In this document: positions 41,776 to 49,901 of the stretch, piece after piece
Layout of the letters: the number at the start of each line of letters is the position of its first letter
Numbering within the stretch: position 1 is the first letter of the stretch
Assembly (NCBI GenBank): GCA_019931245.1
Contig: JAINDL010000066.1
Location: 1-50,097 of the forward strand
Length of the DNA: 50,097 nt
Source of the DNA: Bryobacteraceae bacterium CoA2 C42
GTDB taxonomy: Bacteria; Acidobacteriota; Terriglobia; Bryobacterales; Bryobacteraceae
Direction: 5' to 3'
Translations under genes and position numbers: made by a program
The notes under the pieces: model-generated
Databases searched by the model: none
What the model saw: only the letters and a program-made list of their open reading frames with translations
What the model was told of the DNA's origin: nothing

Positions 41776-42408
41776 CTAACGGGTTTTGAGTTGGGGAGTG
41801 GATTCTGCGAGGACGAACTCGAAGAGTTGATTGCCGCAGATCACCTTGAGGACGCCTGGGGGGAGGGGTTTGGCCATGGTGTGGAAGAAGAGAGCGCCGT
41901 CGGTGGTTTCGCCGGGGGCGAGTTTCGTTTGGACAAAGGCGATGGCGGAGGCGGCGGCGGCGGCCTTGAGCTTGGCGGATTCGACTTCGGCGAGTGCGGC
42001 GCGGCGCCGGGATTCGTAACCGGTGGAGGAGCGGAGCTGTTGGAGGCCGTAGAGGCCATTTTCATAAGCACCGACGAGACCGACGACATCGTCGCGGCGG
42101 GCCTTTGAGAGCATTTCGCGGACGACGATGCGAGCCGCCACGGGGGTGATGGCGGGGCCGGACTGGGGATACCAGGAGAAGTCCTCCGGGCGGATGATGA
42201 CGGGCTGGCGGGTGCCGTTCGAGACGGCGACCTGGATGGTGACGTATTCGCGGACGGTGGCGTCGAGGTGGGCGTACATGATGGTGACGCCATTTTTGGT
42301 GAGGGTCTGATACTTCAACCCCCCGGACTCAAACTCGATGACCTGGGCGGTGGAGGGCGGTGCGAGGAGCAGCAGGGGGATGAGGGCAACGAACCGCATT
42401 ACTCCCAT
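41776..42408 (-). CDS. Secreted hypothetical protein
   Basis: A 210-residue exported protein I do not recognise. It has a signal peptide (MRFVALIPLLLLAPPSTAQ) and a beta-rich N-terminal part (GLKYQTLTKNGVTIMYAHLDAT, VTIQVAVSNGTRQPVII), then an Ala-rich helical stretch (RRRAALAEVESAKLKAAAAAS) and a C-terminal beta part (GALFFHTMAKPL). An in-frame ATG nine bases after the annotated one (42399) has GGGAG only 2 bases before it, too close; I keep 42408. It is similar in style to acidobacterial secreted proteins with DUF-type names, but nothing more specific. Confidence 0.7.
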   Translation of the reverse strand: MGVMRFVALIPLLLLAPPSTAQVIEFESGGLKYQTLTKNGVTIMYAHLDATVREYVTIQVAVSNGTRQPVIIRPEDFSWYPQSGPAITPVAARIVVREMLSKARRDDVVGLVGAYENGLYGLQQLRSSTGYESRRRAALAEVESAKLKAAAAASAIAFVQTKLAPGETTDGALFFHTMAKPLPPGVLKVICGNQLFEFVLAESTPQLKTR

Positions 42409-42417
42409 TATGCGCTT

Positions 42418-42663
42418 TCAGGCGTCGAGAGGGGGCAGTTCAAAGTAGAGTTCGGGTTGGAGCAGAACTTCTCCCTGTTCGATATCGGAGGGGAGGAGGC
42501 GGAGGAGGACGGAGGGTCCGGCGGCGAACTGATGGGGTTCGCCGGGGAGAGAGGCGGAGAACTGGAGGGGGTCGCCGGGCAGCCAGATGTTGCCATCGGC
42601 GTCGACGAAGGGACGTTTACAGCGGAGGGGGCCGCGGCCGGCGAAATCAGAGAGGGCGGGCAT
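42418..42663 (-). CDS. Small protein, one DUF3601-like module
   Basis: An 81-residue protein containing one copy of a module that also appears twice in the upstream gene: GRGPLRCKRPFVDADGNIW, PGDPLQFSASLPG and ILLRLL-type strands ending QPELYFELP. The module resembles the 80-residue DUF3601 family, but I cannot verify the family from here. No signal or membrane segment. The start ATG lies inside the upstream gene's last codons (17-bp overlap), so the pair is translated together. Confidence 0.6.
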   Translation of the reverse strand: MPALSDFAGRGPLRCKRPFVDADGNIWLPGDPLQFSASLPGEPHQFAAGPSVLLRLLPSDIEQGEVLLQPELYFELPPLDA

Positions 42664-43147
42664 CGAAGGGGAGGTCGAAGAACCGTTCGGGGTAGAGGAG
42701 GACCGCGGCCTGCTGTTCGTTCTGTTCGTCGAGTTGGAGGACTTCTCCGGCGTGGCTGAGGAAGGAATGGATCAACTGGGTTTGATCGCGTTCGTGGACG
42801 GCCCAATTGAGCTGATCGCCGGGGAGGAAGGCGCGGCCGTGGCAGTCGGTGAAGCGGTGGGTGACGGGGAGGGCGGGACCGTTGGTGTACCAGGCGAGGC
42901 GGGGGAGGGGGAGGAGGAAGTAGTTTTCCGGGTGGTCGAGGATATGGGCATCGGCCGGAACGTCCGCGGAGAGGCGGAGGACGGAATTGCCGTTGCGGGA
43001 GAAGGTGAAGCCGGCGTCGAAGGGAAGCCGGCTGTAGAAGTCGAATTCGACGGATTGTCCGGGGCGGAGGGACTGTCCGTCGAAGTCGGTAAATTCCCGG
43101 ATTATCCGGAGGGGGCCGCAGCCTTCATAGTCAGTGAGGCGGCTCAA
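42647..43147 (-). CDS. Protein with two tandem DUF3601-like modules
   Basis: A 166-residue protein with two copies of the same module: DYEGCGPLRIIREFTDFDG to HPENYFLLP, and WYTNGPALPVTHRFTDCHG to YPERFFDLP. Both show GPL/GPA, a DxxG turn after F[T/V]D, a PG turn and an end of P[E]xxF[x]LP. The start is a TTG at 43147 overlapping the upstream stop (TTGA), with GGAG nine bases upstream; the long frame from 43372 runs through the neighbouring gene and is not protein-like there. Function unknown. Confidence 0.6.
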   Translation of the reverse strand: MSRLTDYEGCGPLRIIREFTDFDGQSLRPGQSVEFDFYSRLPFDAGFTFSRNGNSVLRLSADVPADAHILDHPENYFLLPLPRLAWYTNGPALPVTHRFTDCHGRAFLPGDQLNWAVHERDQTQLIHSFLSHAGEVLQLDEQNEQQAAVLLYPERFFDLPFDARPL

Positions 43148-43959
43148 CGTAAGCGCTCCAGTTCGTGTTTCAAAAGGGGGTTCTCCGGATAGTCTCTCAC
43201 GAGTCCGTGGAGCCAGTCGCGGGCTTCGGGTTTCTTCTTTTCGCGGAGGGCCGCGACGGCGAGGAGGATGCGGGCGAAGGGACCGAGAAAGCGGCCGTTT
43301 TTGGCGGCGAATTTGAGATTTTCGATGGCGACTTGTTTTGAGCCTTTGGTGTCGTCGAACTTGATAAACCATTTGACGAAGAAGGGGAGGCTGCCGAGGA
43401 TGTACTCGCTGAGGCCGGTGGTGAGGTAGGCGTCGCCGAAGGATTTGTCGACGGTGATGAGCCGTTTGGCGTAGGAGTGGGAGGTTTTGGCGTAGGAGAG
43501 GGAGGTGAGCTGTCGTTTTTCGACGAAGGCGGCGTAGTCGGTGGTGAGGCCCCAGGCGAGGGAGTTGGCAAAGAGGGCGGAGGTATCGTTGGGTTTTTTG
43601 AGCAGGATGGAGTCGGCGCGTTCCTGGGCCTGGCGGGTAGCCCAGTAGAAGGCATCGCGGGTTTTGGGGTCGGGGCGGAGTTTCTTTTTTTCGGCGATGC
43701 GGTCGTCGTCGAGGAAGAAGTCGGCCTGGAGGATGCGGAGGCGGTCGAGTTCCTGGAAGACGAGGGCGGCGGCGCGGGTGGAGTAGCCGAGGGGGTCGTG
43801 GGGTTGATCGTTGACGTGCTGGTCGATGAGGGCGTGGGCGCCGGGGAAGTCGAAGTTGTACATGCGCTGGTAGGCGCGGTCGAGCAGGTGGGGGTCGGCG
43901 GTGAGGGCCGGCAAGGCGGTGAGGAGGAACAGGGGAAGGGGACGGCAGCAGGCAATCAT
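43144..43959 (-). CDS. Secreted TPR-like hypothetical protein
   Basis: A 271-residue exported protein with a signal peptide (MIACCRPLPLFLLTALPALTA) and an all-helical body with TPR-like pairs (FPGAHALIDQHVNDQPHDPLGY, SFGDAYLTTGLSEYILGS, RILLAVAALREKKKPEARDWL). Such proteins are scaffolds in the envelope. Family name unknown; it is the common acidobacterial type lacking clear catalytic motifs. The stop overlaps the TTG start of the DUF3601-like gene, and the gene starts just inside the end of the glnE C-terminal part, so the unit is co-directional and tightly packed. Confidence 0.75.
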   Translation of the reverse strand: MIACCRPLPLFLLTALPALTADPHLLDRAYQRMYNFDFPGAHALIDQHVNDQPHDPLGYSTRAAALVFQELDRLRILQADFFLDDDRIAEKKKLRPDPKTRDAFYWATRQAQERADSILLKKPNDTSALFANSLAWGLTTDYAAFVEKRQLTSLSYAKTSHSYAKRLITVDKSFGDAYLTTGLSEYILGSLPFFVKWFIKFDDTKGSKQVAIENLKFAAKNGRFLGPFARILLAVAALREKKKPEARDWLHGLVRDYPENPLLKHELERLR

Positions 43960-45395
43960 GGGGCGGCGAAGAGACGGTCGAAGACTTGACGGGTTTGTCG
44001 ACGGATCAGTTCCACTTTAGCGGGCAATGGCTGATCGTGCAAATGGGGAGGGGTCCAGCGGCGGATGACGTCGGTGAGCATTTCGAGGTGGAGGGGGGAT
44101 TTGGGGAGGTCGGGTTCGGCGTTTCCGAAGATGACGCGGAGGCCGTGGTCGAGGGCGCGATAGAAGGTTGCGGCGTCGCGGAGGAAGAGGGCGCTGGCGG
44201 GATCGAGGTGGCCCATTTTTTCGACGACGTCGATGCGCTGGGGGGTGGAGAGCTGTTTGAAGAAGAACCCGGCGCTTTTGAGGCGGAGGTACATGAGAAT
44301 GAAGTCGATATCGTAGTAGCCGCCGGCGCCGGCTTTGAGAGGCTGGGCGGCGCCGTGCTGGCGCTCGAGGCGGAGGCGCATGCGGCGGAGTTCGTGTCGG
44401 GAGCGGCCGGACTGTCCGTAGCGGCGCCAGTCGATGTGCTGGAGTTCGTTGAGAAAGGCGGTGGTGGATTCGCGGTCGCCGGCGACGGCGCGGGCCTTCA
44501 TGAAGGCCATGCCTTCCCAGGTTTCGGCGTGGCGTTCGAAGTAGTCGCGGAAGGCGGCGGCGGACTGGACGAGGGAGCCGGCGCGGCCGTTGGGCCGGAG
44601 GCGGGAGTCGACGGCGAACATCATGCCTTCGCCGGTGTAGGCGCTGAGGATTTCGATGAGACGTTCGGCGATGCGGTCGCCGCGGGCGAGTTCGCCGGCG
44701 GCGGAATCGGGGAGGGCGAAGATGAGGTCAGCGTCGGAGCCGAGGTCGAACTCGCCCATGCCGAGGCGGCCGAGAGCGATGACCATGAGGCCGGGGGAGG
44801 GGTCGGGGGCGGCGGCGATGCGGTAGGCGGCGTCGATGATCCATTCGCCGAGTTGGGAGGCGCGTTCGAGGGTGGTGAAGACGGGGCGGTTGAGGCAGAT
44901 GGATTCGGCCTGGAGGCGGAACATTTCGCGGCGAAAGTAGCGGCGGAGGGCGGGGGGATCGGCGTTGGGCGGGGGAGGGGTGGGGGCGGTGTGGAAGAGG
45001 GCGAACTCGGCGAGGAGGTCGGGGGTGCGGACGAGTTGTTCGGAGAGATAGGGGCTGGTTTCGAAGATATCGAGGACGTAGCTGGCGAGTTTGGGATTGC
45101 AGTCGAGGAGGCCGAGCCAGCCGGGGAGGTCGAGCATTTTTTCAAGGAAGTGTTCGAGCGCGAGGGCGGAGCGGGCGGGGGGGCGGAGGGCGAGGAGGGT
45201 AGCCAGGCCAGGGGCCTTCTGGTCGAGGAAGCGAACGAGATTGGAGGGTTGGGCGGCGGGTTCGGGGGCGTGGTAGACGGGCTGTTGGGCGTGGATGACG
45301 CGTTCGTAGATTTCGTGGACCTCAGCGAGATGAAGGTGGAGGGTTTCCAGGAGACGTTCGGCGGAGACCACGCCACCGGCTTCGGCGGGGGGCAT
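43956..45395 (-). CDS. glnE: GlnE C-terminal part (adenylyltransferase domain), split by a frameshift
   Basis: 479 codons from an ATG at 45395 to 43956, the C-terminal half of the glutamine synthetase adenylyltransferase/adenylyl-removing enzyme. It has the second nucleotidyltransferase site LGRLGMGEFDLGSDADLIF (GxG...D-x-D) and the C-terminal all-helical domain. GlnE adds and removes AMP on glutamine synthetase according to nitrogen status. In the unbroken frame the coding sequence would continue upstream to about 45427 and join the N-terminal part. The ATG at 45395 may permit independent translation, or the gene may be broken; see the paired entry. Confidence 0.85.
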   Translation of the reverse strand: MPPAEAGGVVSAERLLETLHLHLAEVHEIYERVIHAQQPVYHAPEPAAQPSNLVRFLDQKAPGLATLLALRPPARSALALEHFLEKMLDLPGWLGLLDCNPKLASYVLDIFETSPYLSEQLVRTPDLLAEFALFHTAPTPPPPNADPPALRRYFRREMFRLQAESICLNRPVFTTLERASQLGEWIIDAAYRIAAAPDPSPGLMVIALGRLGMGEFDLGSDADLIFALPDSAAGELARGDRIAERLIEILSAYTGEGMMFAVDSRLRPNGRAGSLVQSAAAFRDYFERHAETWEGMAFMKARAVAGDRESTTAFLNELQHIDWRRYGQSGRSRHELRRMRLRLERQHGAAQPLKAGAGGYYDIDFILMYLRLKSAGFFFKQLSTPQRIDVVEKMGHLDPASALFLRDAATFYRALDHGLRVIFGNAEPDLPKSPLHLEMLTDVIRRWTPPHLHDQPLPAKVELIRRQTRQVFDRLFAAP

Positions 45396-46593
45396 GCGGC
45401 GGGCGATGGCTTTCGGTTGGGGGGGGGAGGGTGTGGGTTTGGCGGTCGTCTTCGAACTGGAGGCGGTGTTCGAGGTGGCGGAGGAACTGGTAGGCGCTGG
45501 TGAGGCGGCTGTATTCGATGGGGGAGAGGAGCTCTTTATCGTGGAGGCGGGAGAGGGCGAGCATGGTGCCGCCGTGGCGGACCCAGGGTTCGCGGCCGCC
45601 GTGGAGGCGCTGGAGACACTGGACGAGGAATTCGATATCGCGGATGCCGCCGGGGGAGAGTTTTACGTCGATTGAGCCGGATTGGAGTTTGCGGCTGGCG
45701 AGCTGTTCGTGGATGCGGAGGCGGGTTTGGGAGACGGCTTCGAGGGCGGAGAAGTCGAGAGAGGTGGAATAGATGAGGGGTTGGACGAAGGCGAGGAGTT
45801 CGCGGCCGGGGGCGGAGTCGCCGGCGGCGACGCGGGCTTTGATGAGCATTTGGAGCTCCCAGTCGCGGCCGCGGGACTGGTAGTAGTTTTTGGCGGCGTC
45901 GAGGGAGATGGCGACCTCGCCGAGGCGTCCTTCGGGGCGGAGGCGGAGGTCGACGCGGTAGCAGATGCCTTCGGGGGTGTAGCGGGAGAGGAGTTCGGTC
46001 GTGAGCTGGGCGACCTTGATGGCGAACTGTTTGTTGGTAATGACGTTGGGGCCGGCGGTGTCGCCGTTGGCGGCGTAGAGGAAGATGAGATCGATGTCGG
46101 AGCTGTAGTTGAGCTCTTCGCCGCCGAGTTTGCCGACGGCGAGGACGGAGAGCGAAGCGGAGGGGAGGCCGTGGCGGCGGGCGTAGTGGGCGATGACGCG
46201 GGCGAGGGTGACGTCGAGGATGGCGTCGGCGAGGTGGGAGAGTTCGCCGGTGGTTTCGGGGAGTTGGGCGAGGCCGCGGACGTCGCGCAGGAGGATGCGG
46301 AGGAGTTCACGGCGGCGGAAGCGGGCGAGGTGGACGGCGTCGGGGAGGCCGGGGGGGAGCGCGGCTTCGAGGCGGGCGGCGAACTGGAAGGAGTGGCAGG
46401 ACTGGTGGAGCGAGGGGCCGGCGCAGAGCTCTTCGAGCCAGTCGGGATGCTGGAGGATCTCTTCGGCGAGGAAGGGGGAGTGGGCGAAGACGGCGAGGGC
46501 GGACTGGTAGGAAGAGGGTTGGCGCTTGATGCGTTCGCAGGCTTCGGGGTGGAGTTGTTCGAGACGGGAGAGGTAGGCGGTGGCGATCAACAT
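45322..46593 (-). CDS. glnE: GlnE N-terminal part, frameshifted at a 9-base homopolymer
   Basis: Codons from the ATG at 46593 encode the N-terminal half of GlnE, with its first nucleotidyltransferase domain LAVGKLGGEELNYSSDIDLIF (about 150-170), then FRHLEHRLQFED, after which the frame changes: the reading becomes Pro/Arg-rich nonsense and stops at 45322. At 45419-45427 the + strand has nine G in a row. One G fewer gives QPKAIARRMPPAEAGG, which joins the C-terminal part in frame and is the expected GlnE sequence. So one extra base splits the gene. It may be a sequencing error, a real loss, or a slippage site. Confidence 0.85.
   Translation of the reverse strand: MLIATAYLSRLEQLHPEACERIKRQPSSYQSALAVFAHSPFLAEEILQHPDWLEELCAGPSLHQSCHSFQFAARLEAALPPGLPDAVHLARFRRRELLRILLRDVRGLAQLPETTGELSHLADAILDVTLARVIAHYARRHGLPSASLSVLAVGKLGGEELNYSSDIDLIFLYAANGDTAGPNVITNKQFAIKVAQLTTELLSRYTPEGICYRVDLRLRPEGRLGEVAISLDAAKNYYQSRGRDWELQMLIKARVAAGDSAPGRELLAFVQPLIYSTSLDFSALEAVSQTRLRIHEQLASRKLQSGSIDVKLSPGGIRDIEFLVQCLQRLHGGREPWVRHGGTMLALSRLHDKELLSPIEYSRLTSAYQFLRHLEHRLQFEDDRQTHTLPPPTESHRPPHAPRRSRWRGLRRTSPGNPPPSSR
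45419..45427. other. Nine-base G tract (frameshift site in glnE)
   Basis: A run of nine G on the + strand (nine C on the coding strand) right where the two halves of glnE lose frame. Eight bases would restore a single frame. Homopolymers of this length are prone to both sequencing errors and replication or transcription slippage. Confidence 0.85.
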
Positions 46594-47078
46594 GGATCCG
46601 GGAGAAGGGTGATGGGGTCGCCGGGGTAGAGCCGGCCGGTTTTGAGGACTTTGGCGTAGAAGCCGGCGAGGCCCCAGCGGGGGGAGGTGGGCTTCCCTGC
46701 CCGCACGTCGGCATCATAGACCGCTTTGCGAATGGATTCGCCAAAGGGGGCGAGGGCGCGGCAGGGTTCGCGCATTTTGGTGAGTTCGATTTCGATTTCG
46801 CCGAGGCGGTAGCGCTGCCCGAGGCGAAGGAGGCGGCGGTCGAGGCCGCGGGTGGTGATGTTTTCACCGAGGGCGCCGGGGTAGACGGGGTAGCCGGCGG
46901 CCTGTAGCTCTTCGAGGCCTTCGGCGGTGAGGAGGAGGAGGGCCTGGAGGGGCCCGCCGTGGTACTTGCGGTTCTTCTGGACATCGCCCGCGAGGCCGAG
47001 GGGGGTGACCTCGGCTTCGAGAACGGGCAGCTTGGGCAGGCCGCCGCGGGAGATGGCGAGTTGGAGGACGGTGGACAA
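46587..47078 (-). CDS. MOSC domain protein
   Basis: A 163-residue MOSC domain protein (molybdenum cofactor sulfurase C-terminal-like). It shows VTPLGLAGDVQKNRKYHGGPLQAL, the conserved His/Gly loop, GALGENITTRGLD, and MREPCRALAPFG with the conserved Cys. Such proteins bind the molybdenum cofactor or carry sulfur. The start used is a TTG at 47078, in the position expected for the domain; upstream sequence in this frame is not protein-like. The 3' end overlaps the glnE start by 7 bp. Confidence 0.85.
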   Translation of the reverse strand: MSTVLQLAISRGGLPKLPVLEAEVTPLGLAGDVQKNRKYHGGPLQALLLLTAEGLEELQAAGYPVYPGALGENITTRGLDRRLLRLGQRYRLGEIEIELTKMREPCRALAPFGESIRKAVYDADVRAGKPTSPRWGLAGFYAKVLKTGRLYPGDPITLLPDPC

Positions 47079-47091
47079 CGGGTTGGGGAGG

Positions 47092-48501
47092 TTAGATGTC
47101 GTAGTAGAGTTCGAACTCGTAGGGGTGGGGCCGGAGGCGGACGGCTTCGGCCTCGTGGCGGCGCTTATACGCGATATACGTCTCAATGAGCTCTTCGGTA
47201 AACACGTCGCCTTTGAGAAGGAAGTTGTGATCGTCTTCGAGGCAGTTGAGGGCCTCTTCGAGGGAGGCGGGCATGGAGGCGACCGACTTCATCTCTTCGG
47301 GGGAGAGGTCGTAGATGTCCTTGTCGAGGGGTTCGCCGGGTTCGATTTTGCGCAGAATGCCGTCGATGCCGGCCATGAGCATGGCGGCGAAGCCGAGGTA
47401 GGGGTTCGAGGCGGGGTCGGGGGGTCGGAACTCGACGCGCTTCGATTGGGGGCTGGACGAATACATGGGGATGCGGCAGCAGGCGGAGCGGTTGCGGCGG
47501 CTGTAGGCGAGGTTGACGGGGGCTTCGTAGCCGGGGACGAGGCGTTTGTAGGAGTTGGTGGTGGGGGCGATGATGGCGGACAGGGCGCGGGCGTGGCGGA
47601 GGAGGCCGCCGATGTACCAGAGGGCCATCTGGCTGAGGCCGGCGTAGCCGTCGCCGGCAAACAGGGGCTTGCCGTTTTTCCAGAGCGACTGGTGGCAGTG
47701 CATGCCGGAGCCGGCGTCGCCGAAGATGGGTTTGGGCATGAAGGTGACGGTTTTGCCGTACTGGTGGGCGACGTTACGGACGACGTACTTGTAGGTCATC
47801 ATGTTGTCGGCCGATTTGACGAGGGTGTCGTAGCGCTGGTCGATTTCACACTGGCCGGCGGAGGCGACTTCGTGGTGGTGGCACTCGATGACGAGGCCGC
47901 AGGACTCCATGACCTGGACCATTTCGGCGCGGAGGTCCTGGTAGTGGTCGGTGGGGGGGACGGGGAAGTAGCCCTCTTTGTAGCGGGGGCGATAGCCGTG
48001 GTTGTTGGACTCGCGGCCGGTGTTCCAGCGGCCCTCTTCGGCGTCGATGTAGTAGTAGCCGGAGTTGGGGGTGCTGTCGAAGCGGATGTTATCGAAGACG
48101 AAGAACTCGCCTTCGGCGCCGACGAAGCAGGTGTCGGCGAGGCCGGTGGAGCGGAGGTAGGCCTCTGCTTTCTGGGCGATGTGGCGGGGGTCGCGTTCGT
48201 AGGATTGGCGGGTGATGGGATCTTTGACCATGCCGGTCATGACGAGGGTGGGGACCTCGTAGAAGGGGTCCATCATGGCGGTGAGGGGATCGGGGATGAG
48301 GATCATGTCCGATTCGTTGATGGCGGCCCAGCCGCGGATGGAGGCGCCGTCGATGCCGAAGCCTTCTTCGAAGGCGTCTTCGGTGAGCATGGCGATGGGG
48401 TAGGAGATGTGATGTTGGAGGCCGGGGATATCGGTGAACCGCATATCCAGTTGCTTAGCGCCGTTTTCCTGGGCGAACGCGAGAACGTCTTGAGGACTCA
48501 T
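47092..48501 (-). CDS. glnA: Type I glutamine synthetase
   Basis: A 469-residue GSI that makes glutamine from glutamate and ammonia in the cytoplasm; the length equals that of the E. coli enzyme. Typical segments: [12 protein letters not shown] (start of the N-domain active-site loop), [20 protein letters not shown] (catalytic His/Glu), [18 protein letters not shown] and NRSACCRIP. Tyr397 in [10 protein letters not shown] is present, the residue adenylylated in enzymes controlled by GlnE. The gene is followed by a MOSC gene and glnE (broken) and diverges from xseA over a 27-bp gap. Confidence 0.96.
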   Translation of the reverse strand: MSPQDVLAFAQENGAKQLDMRFTDIPGLQHHISYPIAMLTEDAFEEGFGIDGASIRGWAAINESDMILIPDPLTAMMDPFYEVPTLVMTGMVKDPITRQSYERDPRHIAQKAEAYLRSTGLADTCFVGAEGEFFVFDNIRFDSTPNSGYYYIDAEEGRWNTGRESNNHGYRPRYKEGYFPVPPTDHYQDLRAEMVQVMESCGLVIECHHHEVASAGQCEIDQRYDTLVKSADNMMTYKYVVRNVAHQYGKTVTFMPKPIFGDAGSGMHCHQSLWKNGKPLFAGDGYAGLSQMALWYIGGLLRHARALSAIIAPTTNSYKRLVPGYEAPVNLAYSRRNRSACCRIPMYSSSPQSKRVEFRPPDPASNPYLGFAAMLMAGIDGILRKIEPGEPLDKDIYDLSPEEMKSVASMPASLEEALNCLEDDHNFLLKGDVFTEELIETYIAYKRRHEAEAVRLRPHPYEFELYYDI

Positions 48502-48528
48502 AGGGGCTCCGGGTGAGAGAATCGGGGG

Positions 48529-49860
48529 ATGGACTTAGCGCCGCGGCGACAGTACACGGTCAGCGAGCTGACGGGAGAGATTGCGGGGATCCTATCCACC
48601 GAGTTTACAAACATTTGGGTGAGCGGGGAAGTTTCCGGCTTGAAGGTGGCGACGAGCGGGCACGCCTACTTTACCTTGAAGGACGATGGGGCGCAGATCC
48701 GGTGTGCGTGCTGGAAGGGGAGCTACCGGCTGCTGCGGTTCAAGCCGCACGACGGGCTGGCGCTGGTGGCGCGGGGGAGGGTGGAGGTGTACGAGCCGCG
48801 GGGCGAGTATCAGCTGATCGTCGAGACGATTGAGCCGCTCGGGCAGGGGGCGCTGCAGTTGGCGTTTGAGCAGTTGAAGAAGCGGCTGGAGGCGGAGGGG
48901 TTGTTTGCGGCGGGGCGGAAGCGGGCGCTGCCGAAGCTGCCGCGGCGAATTGGGATTGTGACGTCGCCGACGGGGGCGGTGATCCGCGATTTTCTGCATG
49001 TGATCGAGCGGCGGTTTCCGGGGCTGCACGTGCGGTTGTGGCCGGCGCTGGTGCAGGGGGCGGGTTCGGCGGAGCAGGTGGTGGAGGGGATCCGGCATTT
49101 TTCGGCGGGGGGATGGGCGGAGGTGGTGGTGGTGGCGCGGGGGGGAGGGTCGCTCGAGGATTTGTGGACCTTCAACGAAGAGAGCGTGGCGCGGGCGATT
49201 TTTGAGTGCGCGGTGCCGGTGATTTCGGCGATTGGGCACGAGACTGATTTTACGATTGCGGATTTTGTGGCGGACCTGCGGGCGCCGACGCCGTCGGCGG
49301 CGGCGGAGGTGATTACGGGGACGCGGGAGGCGATGCTGGACCAGATTGACAGCGCGCAGTGGCGGATGACGCAGGCGCTGCGGTTTGTGATTGTGGATGC
49401 GCAGCGGCGGTGGAGCGCGGTGGGGGTGGAGGGGGTGCAGGCGTCGATTGCACGGAAGGTCAACCGGCTGCAGCAGCGGGTGGATGACGCTGATTTTGTA
49501 TTGCGGGGTCTGGGTCGGGAGGCGGTGGGGGCGGCGCGGGAGCGGTGGACGGAGCTGGATTTGCGGCTGCGGCGGCTGGATTTGCGGCTGCGGATGGGGG
49601 AGGGGCGGCGGCGGTGGGAGCGGGCGGGGGGGCGGCTCGAGGAGTTGATCGGGCGGCGGTTGGGGGCGGCGGAGCGGCGGCTGGAGGTGGGGGCGGCGCA
49701 GTTGGCGCAGTTGAGTCCGCTGGCGATTTTGGAGCGGGGGTATGCGGTGGTGATGCGGGGGGATGGGCGGGTGGTGCGGTCGGCGGAGGAGGCGAAGGCG
49801 GGTGAGGAGTTGCGGGTGCGGCTGGGTCGGGGCGAGTTGGGGGTGCGGGTGGTGAAGTAA
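48529..49860 (+). CDS. xseA: Exodeoxyribonuclease VII large subunit
   Basis: A 443-residue XseA. The N-terminal OB-fold (about 8-105: [45 protein letters not shown]) binds ssDNA, followed by the nuclease core with [32 protein letters not shown] and [29 protein letters not shown]. The C-terminal third is an Arg/Gly-rich helical region. The small subunit XseB is not in the window. The 27-bp gap to divergent glnA leaves little room for two promoters. A hairpin after the stop (49867-49896) probably ends the transcript. Confidence 0.95.
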   Translation: MDLAPRRQYTVSELTGEIAGILSTEFTNIWVSGEVSGLKVATSGHAYFTLKDDGAQIRCACWKGSYRLLRFKPHDGLALVARGRVEVYEPRGEYQLIVETIEPLGQGALQLAFEQLKKRLEAEGLFAAGRKRALPKLPRRIGIVTSPTGAVIRDFLHVIERRFPGLHVRLWPALVQGAGSAEQVVEGIRHFSAGGWAEVVVVARGGGSLEDLWTFNEESVARAIFECAVPVISAIGHETDFTIADFVADLRAPTPSAAAEVITGTREAMLDQIDSAQWRMTQALRFVIVDAQRRWSAVGVEGVQASIARKVNRLQQRVDDADFVLRGLGREAVGAARERWTELDLRLRRLDLRLRMGEGRRRWERAGGRLEELIGRRLGAAERRLEVGAAQLAQLSPLAILERGYAVVMRGDGRVVRSAEEAKAGEELRVRLGRGELGVRVVK

Positions 49861-49866
49861 AGAGGG

Positions 49867-49896
49867 CCAGCCCCCGGCGCTCGGGGCGGGGGCTGG
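49867..49896. terminator. Hairpin between xseA and the PEP-CTERM gene
   Basis: CCAGCCCCC (49867-49875) pairs with GGGGGCTGG (49888-49896) over a 12-base loop. It is followed by GTGGTTT on the right and preceded by AAGTAAAGAG on the left, with no long T-run, so as a terminator it is plausible but not typical. It lies between two convergent genes. Confidence 0.6.
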
Positions 49897-49901
49897 GTGG
49901 T

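Noticed and set aside
41133-41779. Small plus-strand frames in and near the 521-bp gap
   Set aside because: Arg/Gly/Trp-rich low-complexity translations; the only one with a hydrophobic segment runs through the terminator.
42399-42408. Alternative start at 42399 for the secreted hypothetical protein
   Set aside because: GGGAG lies only 2 bases before that ATG, closer than a working ribosome site; both starts keep the signal peptide.
43986-48516. Several long plus-strand frames opposite glnE and glnA
   Set aside because: Gly/Glu/Val-rich shadows of the minus-strand genes; no motifs.
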